Positions 37,003-46,763 of a DNA stretch of 59,064 nucleotides are shown here, one piece after another. The stretch is from an uncultured Collinsella sp. Its GTDB lineage: Bacteria > Actinomycetota > Coriobacteriia > Coriobacteriales > Coriobacteriaceae. Each line of letters begins with the position of its first letter. Position 1 is the stretch's first letter. The notes below the pieces were generated by a model. The model was not told the DNA's origin. It saw nothing but the letters and a program-made list of their open reading frames with translations, and searched no databases. Position numbers and translations under genes: made by a program. The DNA lies in the NCBI GenBank assembly GCA_900541145.1, contig UQIH01000015.1:1-59064 (forward strand), in the 5' to 3' direction.

Positions 37003-39342
37003 CTATTTTGCCACTTTAGGCTTAAAGGATTTCAGGCGCAGCGCATTGCTTACGACGCACACGCTCGACAGGCTCATGGCCGCAGCGCCAAACATCGGCG
37101 AGAGCTGCCAACCGGTGAGGGGGAAGAACACACCCGCGGCGAGCGGAATGCCGATGCCGTTGTAGAACAGCGCCCAGAACAGGTCCTGCTTGATGTTGCG
37201 GATCGTGGCGCGCGAAAGCTCGATGGCGCGGGCGACGTCCATGAGGTCGCTGCGCATGAGTACCACGTCGGCGCCCTCCTTGGCGATGTCGGCGCCGGTG
37301 CCGATCGCAAGGCCCACGTCGGCGCGCGCCAAGGCGGGGGAGTCGTTGATGCCGTCGCCCACCATGGCGACCTTGCCGCCCGCGTCCTGCAGCTCGCGCA
37401 CATGGCGCTCCTTGTCGGCGGGGAGGACGTCGGCGATGACCTGCTCGCTACTCAGTCTCACGCGGCGGGCGATCGCTTCGGCGGTGACGCGGTTGTCGCC
37501 GGTGAGCATGCGCACGTCGACGCCGAACTTGCGGAGCGCGGCGATGGCCTCGGCGCTCGTCTCCTTGACCTCGTCAGCCACGGCAATGGTGCCGGCAAGC
37601 TCGCCGTTCTTGGCAAAGAACAGCGGCGTCTTGCCTTCGGCGGCAAATTGCTCGGCAAGACCCGCGGGCACGGTAACGCCCAACTCGTTCATCAGGCGCA
37701 CGTTGCCGGCGGCAATGGCGTTTTGCCCTTCGCGCGCCGTAACGCCTCGCCCGGGCACGGCAGTAAAGTCCTCGACCATGCGCGCGACGATCCCGCGTGT
37801 CTCGCACTCGGCCATAATCGCCTCGGCCAGCGGGTGCTCGCTCGAGCGCTCCAACGCGGCGGCCAGCTTGAGCAGCGCCTTTTCGCTCATGGCGGGCGAT
37901 CCGTCGGCGCGCGTGGCTACCACGATATCGGTCACGGCAGGCTTGCCGCGAGTGACCGTTCCCGTCTTATCGAGCACCACGGTGCCCACGCTGCGCAGAT
38001 TCTCCAGCGCCTCGGCGCTTTTGAACAAAATGCCCATCTCGGCGCCCTTGCCGGTGCCGACCATAATAGCGACGGGCGTGGCCAGACCCAATGCGCACGG
38101 ACAGCTGATCACCAGCACAGCGACGGCGGAGGTGAGCGCTTCGTTGATGCTTCCGGTCAAAACCATCCATGCCACAAAAGTCACGGCCGAGATCGCAAAC
38201 ACCACGGGCACGAACACGCCGGCGACCTTGTCGGCCATACGGGCGATGGGCGCCTTGGTGGCGTTGGCGTCCTCGACGAGCTGGATAATCTTGGCGAGCG
38301 ACGTGTCGGCGCCCACGCGTGTGGCACGGAAGGTAAACGAGCCGGTGCGGTTGACAGTGGCGGCGTTGACGGTGTCGCCGGCGGTCTTTTCCGCGGGGAT
38401 GGACTCGCCGGTGAGCGCACTCTCGTCCACGGCCGAGCTACCCTCGAGCACCACGCCATCGACAGGGATGGACTCGCCGGGGCGCACACGCAGCACCTGG
38501 CCGGGCAGAATGGTATCGACGTCGACGGTGGCCTCGCTGCCGTCCTCTGCCACGACGGTCGCGGTCTTGGGTGCTAAGTCGATGAGCGCCTCGATAGCGC
38601 CGCCGGTCTTGGACTTGCTGCGCGTCTCGAGGTATTTGCCCACGGTGACGAGCGACAGGATGTTGCCGGCGCTCTCAAAATACAGGTTGTCCATGCTCGT
38701 CATCATGGCCTCGTGCACCTGACCTGCGGCCAGCTGGTCGGCCATGATGAACATAGCGTAGAGCGACCAGGCGATCGACGCGGTGGCACCGACGGCGATG
38801 AGAGCGTCCATGGTGGGTGCGCCGCGCACGAGCGACTTGAAGCCGTTGATAAAGTACGCGTCGTTGACGTAGACGATGGGGATGAGCAAGACGAGCTCGG
38901 TGAGCGCCAACGTCATGCTGTGGGTGTGGTCGGTGAAGACGCTGGGCAGCGGCCAGCCGAGCATGTGCCCCATGCCTATGTAGAACAGCGGAATGAGAAA
39001 GATGATTGAGATGATGAGACGGGTGCGCATGGCGGAGGCGGTGGCCTCCAACTTTTTGGTAGGCGACTCCATATGAGTGGCGCCTGACCTGGCTTGCGCG
39101 CTGCCGTTTGGGGCGGCTTCGGTGCCCGTACTGACGGGCGAGGCCGAGTAGCCCGCGCGGTCAACGGCGGTGCAGATATCGTCGGGGGAGACCTGCGCGG
39201 GGTCATAGTCGACCATCATGGAACCGGCGAGCAGGTTGACCGCGACGCTTTGGACGCCGTCAAGCTTGCTGACGGCGCGGTCCACGTGCGCCTGGCAAGC
39301 GGCGCACGTCATGCCGCCCACGTCAAACTTATCTTGAGCCAT
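37003..39342 (-). CDS. copA: Copper-exporting P1B-type ATPase
   Basis: A 779-residue P-type ATPase. One N-terminal HMA domain (GMTCAACQAHVDRAV, residues 10-24), then eight predicted membrane helices with the ion motif ISCPCALGLATP. The phosphorylation site is LDKTGTVTRG and the hinge is MVGDGINDSPALARADVG, with SEHPLAEAI as the nucleotide-binding HP motif. This is the Cu(I) P1B-1 type. RBS AAAGGAG precedes ATG 39342. It heads the copA-copZ-csoR operon. Confidence 0.96.
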   Translation of the reverse strand: MAQDKFDVGGMTCAACQAHVDRAVSKLDGVQSVAVNLLAGSMMVDYDPAQVSPDDICTAVDRAGYSASPVSTGTEAAPNGSAQARSGATHMESPTKKLEATASAMRTRLIISIIFLIPLFYIGMGHMLGWPLPSVFTDHTHSMTLALTELVLLIPIVYVNDAYFINGFKSLVRGAPTMDALIAVGATASIAWSLYAMFIMADQLAAGQVHEAMMTSMDNLYFESAGNILSLVTVGKYLETRSKSKTGGAIEALIDLAPKTATVVAEDGSEATVDVDTILPGQVLRVRPGESIPVDGVVLEGSSAVDESALTGESIPAEKTAGDTVNAATVNRTGSFTFRATRVGADTSLAKIIQLVEDANATKAPIARMADKVAGVFVPVVFAISAVTFVAWMVLTGSINEALTSAVAVLVISCPCALGLATPVAIMVGTGKGAEMGILFKSAEALENLRSVGTVVLDKTGTVTRGKPAVTDIVVATRADGSPAMSEKALLKLAAALERSSEHPLAEAIMAECETRGIVARMVEDFTAVPGRGVTAREGQNAIAAGNVRLMNELGVTVPAGLAEQFAAEGKTPLFFAKNGELAGTIAVADEVKETSAEAIAALRKFGVDVRMLTGDNRVTAEAIARRVRLSSEQVIADVLPADKERHVRELQDAGGKVAMVGDGINDSPALARADVGLAIGTGADIAKEGADVVLMRSDLMDVARAIELSRATIRNIKQDLFWALFYNGIGIPLAAGVFFPLTGWQLSPMFGAAAMSLSSVCVVSNALRLKSFKPKVAK

Positions 39343-39388
39343 GGCTTCTCCTTTCTATGGTGTAGTGTTGGAAATGTTAACCTACCGA

Positions 39389-39420
39389 TACTATACACCC
39401 ATACCCCCTGGGGGTGTCCA
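39389..39420 (-). promoter_or_regulatory. copA promoter with CsoR-like operator
   Basis: On the minus strand, TGGACA (39415-39420) and TATAGT (39389-39394) are 20 bp apart. Between and overlapping them is the dyad ATACCCCCTGGGGGTGT (39401-39417), the form expected for CsoR. A 20-bp spacer is longer than usual and would also suit a distorted, repressor-controlled promoter. Confidence 0.6.
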
Positions 39421-39494
39421 GTACAGAAAGAAATATATGAGTTTTTATTACAGATGAAGGTGGTTGGTTGGCCGATGGGCCGTCTCAACCAATC

Positions 39495-39632
39495 ATCTCA
39501 ATCTGTAACAACTAGACCCGTTTTTGTCGAGTAACTGTTACAGATCCAGACATTACATCGAGTCACAACTTAACGTCTCAATCTGTAACACCTAAGGACC
39601 GTTTTTCCTGCTAGATGTTACAGATCGAGACA
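39495..39632. repeat. Family A array, four half-sites
   Basis: Cores at 39496, 39536, 39576 and 39616, alternating orientation, each 40 bp apart. One right arm reads GATCCAGACA, a variant of the usual GATTGAGACA. Confidence 0.95.
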
Positions 39633-39670
39633 ATCTCGGAGCAGATGCCCCGGGCATACAACGTAAAACG

Positions 39671-39702
39671 CCGGGGCGCCCGCGTGATGGGCGCCCCGGC
39701 GC
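39671..39702 (-). terminator. Terminator-like hairpin of the surface protein gene
   Basis: GCCGGGGCGCCC pairs with GGGCGCCCCGGC around a short loop (CGCGTGAT). On the minus strand it is followed by GTTTTACGTTG, a weak T-rich tail. Confidence 0.65.
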
Positions 39703-39760
39703 ATGTTGGGCAGGGTTTGCGAAGCGGTGGGAGGGGGGAGAAGCCGTCCTCCCGAAATCC

Positions 39761-42700
39761 TTACTCCTGACGACGCTTCTTGTCAGTCAGAAAGACGCCG
39801 GCGGCTACGAGCACGACACCTCCGATGACAAACGTCTCACCGGCGAGCGCAGCATTGTCGCCTGTGGTGGGAAGTGCCGAGTTGGCGGCCGTCTTGGCGT
39901 TGCCGGCAGACGGCTTTCCAGTAACCGGCTTAGCGGCAGCCTGCGTGATCTTGGCCTGCTCGGCTTTCGCCGCCTCTTGCTCCTGGCGGGCGATCTCGTC
40001 CTTCAGGGCTTGCTCGGCGGCTACGCGTTTTGCCTTCGCCTCGTTGTAGCCGTTGAGAGCCGCGGTGTAGGCGGGCGTCGCAGCATCAAGGTCTGCCTGA
40101 GCGGCATCAAGTGCGGCTTTTGCGTTATGTTCTGTCTGCTTGGCGGCGACGCACTTGGCAAAGAGGGCATTGAGCGTATCGTTCGCGTTTGCGTCAGAGC
40201 CAGTAGCAATGCCGTTTTCGACGTTGATGGACTTGAGCTTTCCGAGAGTAGCAGCAGCGGCGTCCGATGCGGCCTGAGAATTCTCGACCGCCTGCTCGGC
40301 GTTCGCGATGGCATCATTTGCCGTGCTAAGGGCGACTCCGGCCTCGGTAACTGCTGCGTCGGCCTCCTTCTTGGCCGCCTCGGCGGTGGCAAGATTATCG
40401 GCTGCATTGCTCAGGGCGTCGGCATGGGCCTTCTTTGAAGCAAAGTCGTTTTTCGCCGTGGTCAGATCGCTCGCAGCGTGCTCCGCGGTCGCCGCCTTGG
40501 CCTCGGCGTTGTCCTTCGCGGTGTCGAGGGCCTGCTTCTTGGCAGCCGCGTCGCGCTCCGCCTTTTCGAGAACACTCTGGGCAGACGTCTGGGCTGCCGT
40601 GGCTTCATCAAGCGTTTGATGAGCCTTGTCAGCCTTTTCCTGAGCCGCAGCAACATCGGCAGAATACTTTGCGAGCTCATCGCTGGCGGCGGCGTAGGCG
40701 GCCTGCTTGTCTGCAACGGAGTTCTTTGCGTTTTCGAGATCTGTCGCGCGTGCCGCAACAGTCTGTTGTGCCTGGTCGCATGATACCTGTGCGGCGTTAA
40801 CGTCATCCTGCTTTTGAGTAACTGCGGCCTTCGCGGCAGCTGCCTGCGCGCTGGCGGTCTCCGCTGCATTTTGCGCGGCGTCGCGTTCCGACTGAGCCGT
40901 AGCTACGGCAGTTGCGGCGGCGACGACGCTAGCGCTTTGCTTGTTTGCTGCCTGCTGCTTTTGCTCGACCGCGGACGCGGCTTCGCTTGCGGTTTTGTCG
41001 GCCTTCTGCTTGTTTTGGGATGCTTGCTGGAGTGCAGCTTGCTTGCTGACAAGACCCTTCTTGGCAGTCTCCAGTTTGCTTCCCGCGTTTTTGAGTCCGT
41101 TGACGTAGCCGTTAAGCGTCTGCTCGAACTCGTCGACGGACATAGCAGAGCTTGTCCAATCGTGGCCATATCCCCATGACGGAGATGTCTGCACTGTAAA
41201 GGAGGCAGTGGTGCCGTAGAAATTATTCGTCGTGGAGGTGTTGATTCCGGTACCCATGGCCGTGTAGTCGGGATCAATGCAATTGATGTAATGGCCTACG
41301 ACATCGTCATATTTATCATGGACATATTCGTCTATTTGGCTTTTATTGCTTCTATTATTCGAGTTGTACGAATAATAGAAGTCGTAGGCAGCCTTTCCCG
41401 TGAGATTGTGGACGTCAAACTTGGCCGCCACCGCCTCGTCAAAGTACGCCTTTTCCTCTGTAATCCACCCTCGGCAGGGGTCGCCGTACCCCCACGAAAG
41501 GTTCTCTGCAACATCAAACTGCTTCGCGTGTTCAATGTTCGAGCTCGACCAGTTTGCATCGGCAATTGCCGCCGCGACAAGGTTGTACGTTACGTTGAGC
41601 GGATTCAAGCCAACGGAAACGCGGTAGCTGTTAATCGACTTCATAACGGTGACGGCCGAGATCATATTGTCGAGCGAGGTCGCATCGTCGCTGTCGCCAA
41701 CATGGGTGGCATCCTTATACTTGCAGTTTTCGATAATCGAGACTGCCTCATTGGCGCCGACGGACTTAAAGAATCCGATAGCACCTTGTTTGAGCGTGGA
41801 CTCGGCAGAGTTTGCTGCCTGCTGGGCGGCGTCGACGGCAATTTGAGCAGTCTGAACCGCGGCTTGGGCTGATTGCAGCTCGTTCTGAGCTTGCGCGGCC
41901 GCCTCGTCTGCGGCCGTCTTTGCTGCCTTCGCGTTCTCGACGGCCTTATTCGCCTCATCGAGCTTGGCAAGCTCGGCACTATGGGCTGCCTTCGCGTCCT
42001 TGAGGGCCTCGTCCTTTGCGGAGACTGCGGCATTCGCAGTATCGAGCTCGGACTTCTTTTGCTCGGCATTCTGCTTTGCGGCATCAAGCTCCGATTGTGC
42101 TGCGGCAAGATTACTTTGCTTCTGAGTCTGATCCTGCTGGGCGTTTTCTAGAGCCTTCTCAGCGTTTGCCTGGGCGCTCTTTGCGGCGTCAAGATCGGCC
42201 TGAGCAGCATCGACCTTTGCCTGGGCGGCGTCATACTCCGGGCCCTCAGCGCCTGCCTTTGCGGCCGCCAAATCGGCTTGTGCGCTGTCGTATGCCGCCT
42301 GTGCCTCAGCCGCCTTACCATCCGCGGCGGTCTTTTCCTGCTGAGCGGAAGCCAGCGTGCCTGCCGCCTCGTCGTAAGCACTCTGCGCGGCGCTCTGAGC
42401 CTGTTGGGCATCGGCGAGCGCGGAATCGGCAGCGGCCTTCGCAGCCTTTGCTTGGTTCAGAGCGGCCTGCGCATCTGCGGCAGCCTGCTCGGCGACCTTG
42501 ATTTCCTCCGGCGTTGCGTTGGCGGCTGCCTTCTGGGCTGCCTCGAGCTTGGCCTGCGCATCGGCTGCCGACTGCTTTGCGGAGTCGAGTGCCTTTGCCT
42601 TGCTCTCGGCATCGGCCTTGGCAGCATCGAGCTTGCTCCGGGCATCCTTCAGCGTGGCGCTGGCGCTGTCAGCCGCCTTGACGCTTTCGTCGAGCTGACG

Positions 42701-43144
42701 GGCGTATTCGGCACGCGCGGCGGCTTCTGCCTGCGAATTATCGGAGACGGAGGCGTCGTAGGCGGTCTGGGCGTTGTCGCGTGCCACCTGCTTTTCGGTA
42801 TAGGGGGCAGCCGCCGTGTCGTAGTCGGATTTGGCGTCTGCCTCGGCGGCCTTTGCGGCGTCGATTGCGGCCTGCAAGTCGGCAATCTTCTGGGCGTTTG
42901 CCTTTACTGCGGAGCCTGCCGCCTCGCCGGCGCGGACGGCAAGCGGGGACATGATCGCGTCCTGTGCCGTGGTATCACTCACATCGTTGGCAAATGCCGA
43001 GAACGGCGCGAGCAGCGACGAGCCAGTCATAGCGATGGTGGTTGCCGCGGTGATGGCGAGTCGTGTTGCCTTATGGCCCGAGAATGTGGGGCGAGACTCG
43101 GCGCCGCCTGAGACTTCCAAGTGTTTAGGTGCGTACTTTGCCAT
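39761..43144 (-). CDS. LPxTG surface protein with CAP domain and Ala-rich coiled coils
   Basis: A 1127-residue wall-anchored protein. The signal peptide ends near SAFAND (about residue 52). Residues about 65-470 are very Ala-rich heptad-like sequence (EAAARAEYARQLDES, AEQAAADAQAALNQAK). A CAP/SCP-like domain follows at about 480-655 (SINSYRVSVGLNPLNVTYNL, HAKQFDVAENLSWGYGDP, VVGHYINCIDPDYTAMGTG), then a second Ala-rich coiled coil to about 1050. The C-terminus is a sortase signal: LPTTGD, a hydrophobic helix and KKRRQE. It would form a long stalk with a CAP head; adhesion is a reasonable guess. ATG 43144 follows GGGAG; a TTG at 43156 is in frame. Confidence 0.9.
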   Translation of the reverse strand: MAKYAPKHLEVSGGAESRPTFSGHKATRLAITAATTIAMTGSSLLAPFSAFANDVSDTTAQDAIMSPLAVRAGEAAGSAVKANAQKIADLQAAIDAAKAAEADAKSDYDTAAAPYTEKQVARDNAQTAYDASVSDNSQAEAAARAEYARQLDESVKAADSASATLKDARSKLDAAKADAESKAKALDSAKQSAADAQAKLEAAQKAAANATPEEIKVAEQAAADAQAALNQAKAAKAAADSALADAQQAQSAAQSAYDEAAGTLASAQQEKTAADGKAAEAQAAYDSAQADLAAAKAGAEGPEYDAAQAKVDAAQADLDAAKSAQANAEKALENAQQDQTQKQSNLAAAQSELDAAKQNAEQKKSELDTANAAVSAKDEALKDAKAAHSAELAKLDEANKAVENAKAAKTAADEAAAQAQNELQSAQAAVQTAQIAVDAAQQAANSAESTLKQGAIGFFKSVGANEAVSIIENCKYKDATHVGDSDDATSLDNMISAVTVMKSINSYRVSVGLNPLNVTYNLVAAAIADANWSSSNIEHAKQFDVAENLSWGYGDPCRGWITEEKAYFDEAVAAKFDVHNLTGKAAYDFYYSYNSNNRSNKSQIDEYVHDKYDDVVGHYINCIDPDYTAMGTGINTSTTNNFYGTTASFTVQTSPSWGYGHDWTSSAMSVDEFEQTLNGYVNGLKNAGSKLETAKKGLVSKQAALQQASQNKQKADKTASEAASAVEQKQQAANKQSASVVAAATAVATAQSERDAAQNAAETASAQAAAAKAAVTQKQDDVNAAQVSCDQAQQTVAARATDLENAKNSVADKQAAYAAASDELAKYSADVAAAQEKADKAHQTLDEATAAQTSAQSVLEKAERDAAAKKQALDTAKDNAEAKAATAEHAASDLTTAKNDFASKKAHADALSNAADNLATAEAAKKEADAAVTEAGVALSTANDAIANAEQAVENSQAASDAAAATLGKLKSINVENGIATGSDANANDTLNALFAKCVAAKQTEHNAKAALDAAQADLDAATPAYTAALNGYNEAKAKRVAAEQALKDEIARQEQEAAKAEQAKITQAAAKPVTGKPSAGNAKTAANSALPTTGDNAALAGETFVIGGVVLVAAGVFLTDKKRRQE

Positions 43145-43544
43145 TTCTTCTCCCAATCGTTGAAGGGGTACCTATGACAATTCGTACGTTACAACCGCCG
43201 AAAGGGTTCCTGTTGCGCAACATTGGCAAGGAAATGTCGACACACTTGAGTCACATTTATGAGTCGAAGTTCTTGGCAAGCTAATGTCTCGTTCTGTAAC
43301 AGCTAGACCCCGTTTTGCCGGGTATTTGTTACAGATCAAGACAAACAGTTGGCAGGAAACTTAATGTCTCAATCTGTAACATCTGGCGGGAAATATGACC
43401 TCTAACTGTTACAGATCAAGACATAGAAATCGGCCGAAAACTAACATCTCGTTCTGTAACATCTAGACCTGTGTCTGCCGAGCTAGTGTTACAGATCAAG
43501 ACAATTGCCGGAAAGGGGTCCCGTCACGGCAAGACGCCCGCTCT
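43145..43544. other. Gene-free stretch between kinase and surface protein genes
   Basis: Mostly the six-half-site family A array (43285-43503). The 140 bp next to the surface protein gene must hold its promoter, but no clear -35/-10 pair was recognised. Confidence 0.5.
43285..43503. repeat. Family A array, six half-sites
   Basis: Cores at 43287, 43327, 43367, 43407, 43447 and 43487; five steps of exactly 40 bp with alternating orientation. Left arms are TCTCGTTCTG or TCTCAATCTG; right arms all read TGTTACAGATCAAGACA. Confidence 0.96.
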
Positions 43545-45629
43545 CTAGATACAGAATCCGGGGATCACACAGGTTCGTTTGTTTGGCTTGTCCGCAGGCG
43601 TTGCGTACGTAAAGACGTCGCCGTCGTGTCCAACGCGATTCAAATAGAGCGTGCCTTCGGTCTCCGATGAGTCGGGGCTCACCGTGCGCTCCCACCAGCA
43701 GGTGTCCTTGCCCTTCCACTGGCGGACCATCGTCTCGTTCGTGGTATACGGACTTACCTTGAGCTCGCGGAACAGCTGGTACTCCTTGCCTTCGCCGTTG
43801 TAGATGTCTGCCAGGTACTGAAAGCCCTCGGCAAACGACTCGGGCGGCTGCACTCCGCACAGCTCGACCATGGCGGGCAGCCAAAGGGTTGCGGGCAACT
43901 CGCTCAGACACGATGCACTGTTGGCGGCGCCAGCGTTATTCGAGACCTTTTTGACAGATTTGATGAGTGCGCATAGCTCATTGGGCAGCAGCTTAAGGCC
44001 GTCGCCGTTGAGCCATTCCCGTAGCTCGCAATCTGCCCAGCCGGCGCTCGGCGGTTCAGCCGCAGCGTTGCGCTCGGCAATACCCGCATCGAACATAAAC
44101 GTCAGTCCGGCCTTGCCCGTCCCGTCCAGAAGCTCATCGTGGCGGATGCCCACAAGCTGCGCGCCAACCTGCAGCCCGTTGGTGAGCGTGACACGTTTGG
44201 TACACGGATAGGGGATATGCCCATCGGCATCGAGCAGGTGATAGCGCTTGGCAATCTCGCGTGCCTCGCTACGGGTCTCGGCGGCCTTAATCTTGAGCGA
44301 AATCTCCTGCAGCTGATCCCAGGTGTAGTCGTCAAGCGAACCGCGGATGCCGTCCAGGTAGTCGGGGATGCCAAAGCCATGGGTCGCCGCCCCAATGACG
44401 CTGAGCCCCGCAACGGCTGCAACGACGCCACCGATAATAAACCGGCGGCGGGTCATGGCATCGTGCCGGGCCTGCTCCAGGATCTCTCGCGCGCGCTCGC
44501 CGGCGACGTCGACCTTAAGGTGCGTACCGGAGTCGATGTCGATTGCGGCGTCACTGCCCGCGCCCTCGCGGCCCTCGGATTCGGCATCGGTGAGGTATGC
44601 CGAGAGCACCTCGAGCATCTGCTGCTCGGTGGGGCGATCGCACTGCTCGACTGAGAGACCCTTCATGATGATTTGGACAAGCGCTTCATCGCCCTCGCAG
44701 CGCGGCTCGAGCGGTGCCGGCTTGGTCTTGGTCTTTACGAGATAGAACGAGCCGGTTGCAGCGGCGTCCGTCGACTCAAAGTCAAACGGTTTGCGACCGC
44801 TGTAGAGCTGGTACAAAATGCTCGAAAGCGCATAGACGTCGATTGCCGGCGAACGGCGAAGGGCCGCGATGCCTTCGATATCCTGCGTGAGCATCTCGGG
44901 CGCGGCGTATGCGGGCGTGGCAAAGCGCCAGATGTCGGCGCGCCGGGTGATCGTGTCGTCGCCGAGAGCCATGGTCGCGGAGCCCATGTCGATGAGGCAG
45001 GGGTCAAAGGAGCAATCGGCAATCTGCTGCTCGAGCGTTCGGCTGGTGGTGCGGAACATGATATTGGCAGGCGACAGGTCGCGATGAATGACCGGATTCA
45101 CGAGGCCTTGGGTCATCAAGAGCGCACGAAGCACAGCGTTTCCGACGGCGGCGACCATCTGGGTGGTCAGCCCGCCCGAGGCGTCGTGCGGAAGCAGGGG
45201 CAGCGCCTGCTTGAGCGAGGTGCCCTCGACCCACTCCATGAGGATGAGCGGGTCATCCTCACACGAGCCGTAGCCATAGACGCGCGGAAATCCGCGCAGG
45301 TGCGAGACGGTACACAGATGACGGTACTCCTCGAACAGCGCGGCGGTGTTGGCCAGGTGCGCTGCCGATTGCTCGGCGGAGCGGTCGGGTGCTTGGCCGG
45401 AAAGGATGGCGTTGTCCTTGAGTAGCTTGACGGCAAAGACCTCGCCGCTCGTGTTGGTCGCGCGCAGCACGTGCCCGATGTTGCCGTTGTTGCGGTGGGC
45501 CGTCTGGAGAATAAGCGTCATAAACCGACGCTTGGCGTCGTCCTCGGCGCTGGGGTCGACCGCCACGGCGGTATCGAACGTATCGAGACGGATGAGTTTG
45601 TCGCCATAGGCGCTATCGGTAGTATCCAT
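43545..45629 (-). CDS. Ser/Thr protein kinase with extracytoplasmic DUF6273-like domain
   Basis: A 694-residue membrane kinase. Residues 45-350 are a Hanks-type kinase: Lys68 in FAVKLLK, catalytic loop IHRDLSPANI (181-190) and DMGSA in place of DFG (214-218), APE in YAAPEMLT. A single membrane helix lies near 396-415 (RRRFIIGGVVAAVAGLSVIGA). The outer part matches the DUF6273 pattern (WADCELREWLNG, near 570-580) and ends in VIPGFCI. The kinase would face the cytoplasm, with the outer domain as a possible sensor. An FHA protein gene lies just upstream on the same strand. ATG 45629 follows AAAGGAAC. Confidence 0.88.
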   Translation of the reverse strand: MDTTDSAYGDKLIRLDTFDTAVAVDPSAEDDAKRRFMTLILQTAHRNNGNIGHVLRATNTSGEVFAVKLLKDNAILSGQAPDRSAEQSAAHLANTAALFEEYRHLCTVSHLRGFPRVYGYGSCEDDPLILMEWVEGTSLKQALPLLPHDASGGLTTQMVAAVGNAVLRALLMTQGLVNPVIHRDLSPANIMFRTTSRTLEQQIADCSFDPCLIDMGSATMALGDDTITRRADIWRFATPAYAAPEMLTQDIEGIAALRRSPAIDVYALSSILYQLYSGRKPFDFESTDAAATGSFYLVKTKTKPAPLEPRCEGDEALVQIIMKGLSVEQCDRPTEQQMLEVLSAYLTDAESEGREGAGSDAAIDIDSGTHLKVDVAGERAREILEQARHDAMTRRRFIIGGVVAAVAGLSVIGAATHGFGIPDYLDGIRGSLDDYTWDQLQEISLKIKAAETRSEAREIAKRYHLLDADGHIPYPCTKRVTLTNGLQVGAQLVGIRHDELLDGTGKAGLTFMFDAGIAERNAAAEPPSAGWADCELREWLNGDGLKLLPNELCALIKSVKKVSNNAGAANSASCLSELPATLWLPAMVELCGVQPPESFAEGFQYLADIYNGEGKEYQLFRELKVSPYTTNETMVRQWKGKDTCWWERTVSPDSSETEGTLYLNRVGHDGDVFTYATPADKPNKRTCVIPGFCI

Positions 45630-45800
45630 GGCGTTCCTTTGTCTGGCATGGGTTGCCGCACGTATACGCGAGCAGTGCGGATATCGGTAAAGTACCATGA
45701 TAGCCGCACTGCCCACGTATACCGCTGAGCATTGTCGTTTACGACGCAGAAGGTAGAAGATGAAAGACGGACGGCGACCGTCTTCCGATCGCCGTCCGCG

Positions 45801-46763
45801 CTAGTCCACAATGACAAGGAATGTCGTGTAGAGACCCAGATGGAGCCTGTCGCTGTTTTCGATTTCCACTGGGGGATAGATCTTGCCGGGCTCGCGTTGG
45901 TCGCGCGGCGGCTCAATCACAATATCGCCGTCGCCTGCACCCGATTCGAGTACCGTGCCGTTGGTCGATCCAAGGCCCTGGGCGTACCAGTGCTCACCCT
46001 CAAGCCAAATGCGAAGATGCTCGCGCGATGCGTCGGCGCCCACATCGGTGATGCTGGGCGAGGTTTTGGGCAAAGAACCAATTACGGTGCCGCGCGGATC
46101 GCGTGTGAGGGGATGGATTTGCATGTCGGCGCAGTTGTCGGCATGGGTTCTGAGCAGACCGAGGTTGGGGGCGACGGTGCGCGGCTGCTCCAGGCTGCTC
46201 ATAAAGCCACGTCCGACGGTAGTTTCGGTGGTGCCAAAGTGCCCGCCCGTCTTGCTGTCGCAAAAGCGCTCGACGGTGGCCACGCCCTGAACGGGATCGG
46301 CGAGCGCCCCCGTTGCCACAAAGAGCATAAGGTAAAGCGTGCTTTTCTCGCGCACGGTATTGCCGTCAAAGTTGTCGATGCGATTGAGGGCATTTGCATA
46401 TAGGCGGCTGTCCAGCTTGTAGCTGGCGAGAGCCGACATCATTTCGTTGGCGGCCGGACCGCGATAGTGCTCGGCGATTGCCCGATAGGCGGACTCGCCG
46501 CCGCCGAGCTTGCTGCAGATTGCCGAGGAAAGGTTGAGCGTGGTGACGGTAAAGTCGCTGTAGATGGAGGGCGCGCACTGGTCAGGCTTGCGATGGACGA
46601 TGTAACGGGTGAGATACGAGCGGTTGGAAGAGCATTTCTCGAGCAGGGTACTGCCGAGATAAGAGTTTCCATTGATGAGCATTCGGGCGATCTCGAGATG
46701 TTTAAGACCGCCGAACGAGCGAATATCGTTATAGAGGACCGAGCAAGGCGTCTCTGCTGCCAC
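45801..46763 (-). CDS. FHA-domain protein
   Basis: A 320-residue protein. The C-terminal 90 residues are an FHA domain: VIGSLPKTSPSITDVGADASREHLRIWLEGEHWYAQGLGSTNGT (read in pieces), with the conserved SREH and STNGT loops that bind phosphothreonine. The N-terminal 210 residues are helical and of unknown function. Its gene is followed by the kinase gene 170 bp downstream, making it a likely substrate or partner. The GTG at 46763 has AAGGAGG at five bases; a TTG start further upstream covers that RBS and was rejected. Confidence 0.88.
   Translation of the reverse strand: MAAETPCSVLYNDIRSFGGLKHLEIARMLINGNSYLGSTLLEKCSSNRSYLTRYIVHRKPDQCAPSIYSDFTVTTLNLSSAICSKLGGGESAYRAIAEHYRGPAANEMMSALASYKLDSRLYANALNRIDNFDGNTVREKSTLYLMLFVATGALADPVQGVATVERFCDSKTGGHFGTTETTVGRGFMSSLEQPRTVAPNLGLLRTHADNCADMQIHPLTRDPRGTVIGSLPKTSPSITDVGADASREHLRIWLEGEHWYAQGLGSTNGTVLESGAGDGDIVIEPPRDQREPGKIYPPVEIENSDRLHLGLYTTFLVIVD

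Larger units (their letters stand above)
39343..39760. other. Gene-free stretch between copA and the surface protein gene
   Basis: Contains the copA promoter-operator, a family A array (39495-39632), and near 39668-39702 a GC-rich hairpin (GGGGCGCCC/GGGCGCCCC) that can act as terminator for the minus-strand surface protein gene. Confidence 0.6.

Noticed and set aside
43285..43503. Reading the family A arrays as a CRISPR array.
   Set aside because: The repeats alternate in orientation, are only 17 bp with variable bases, the spacers share a pattern, and no cas genes are present.
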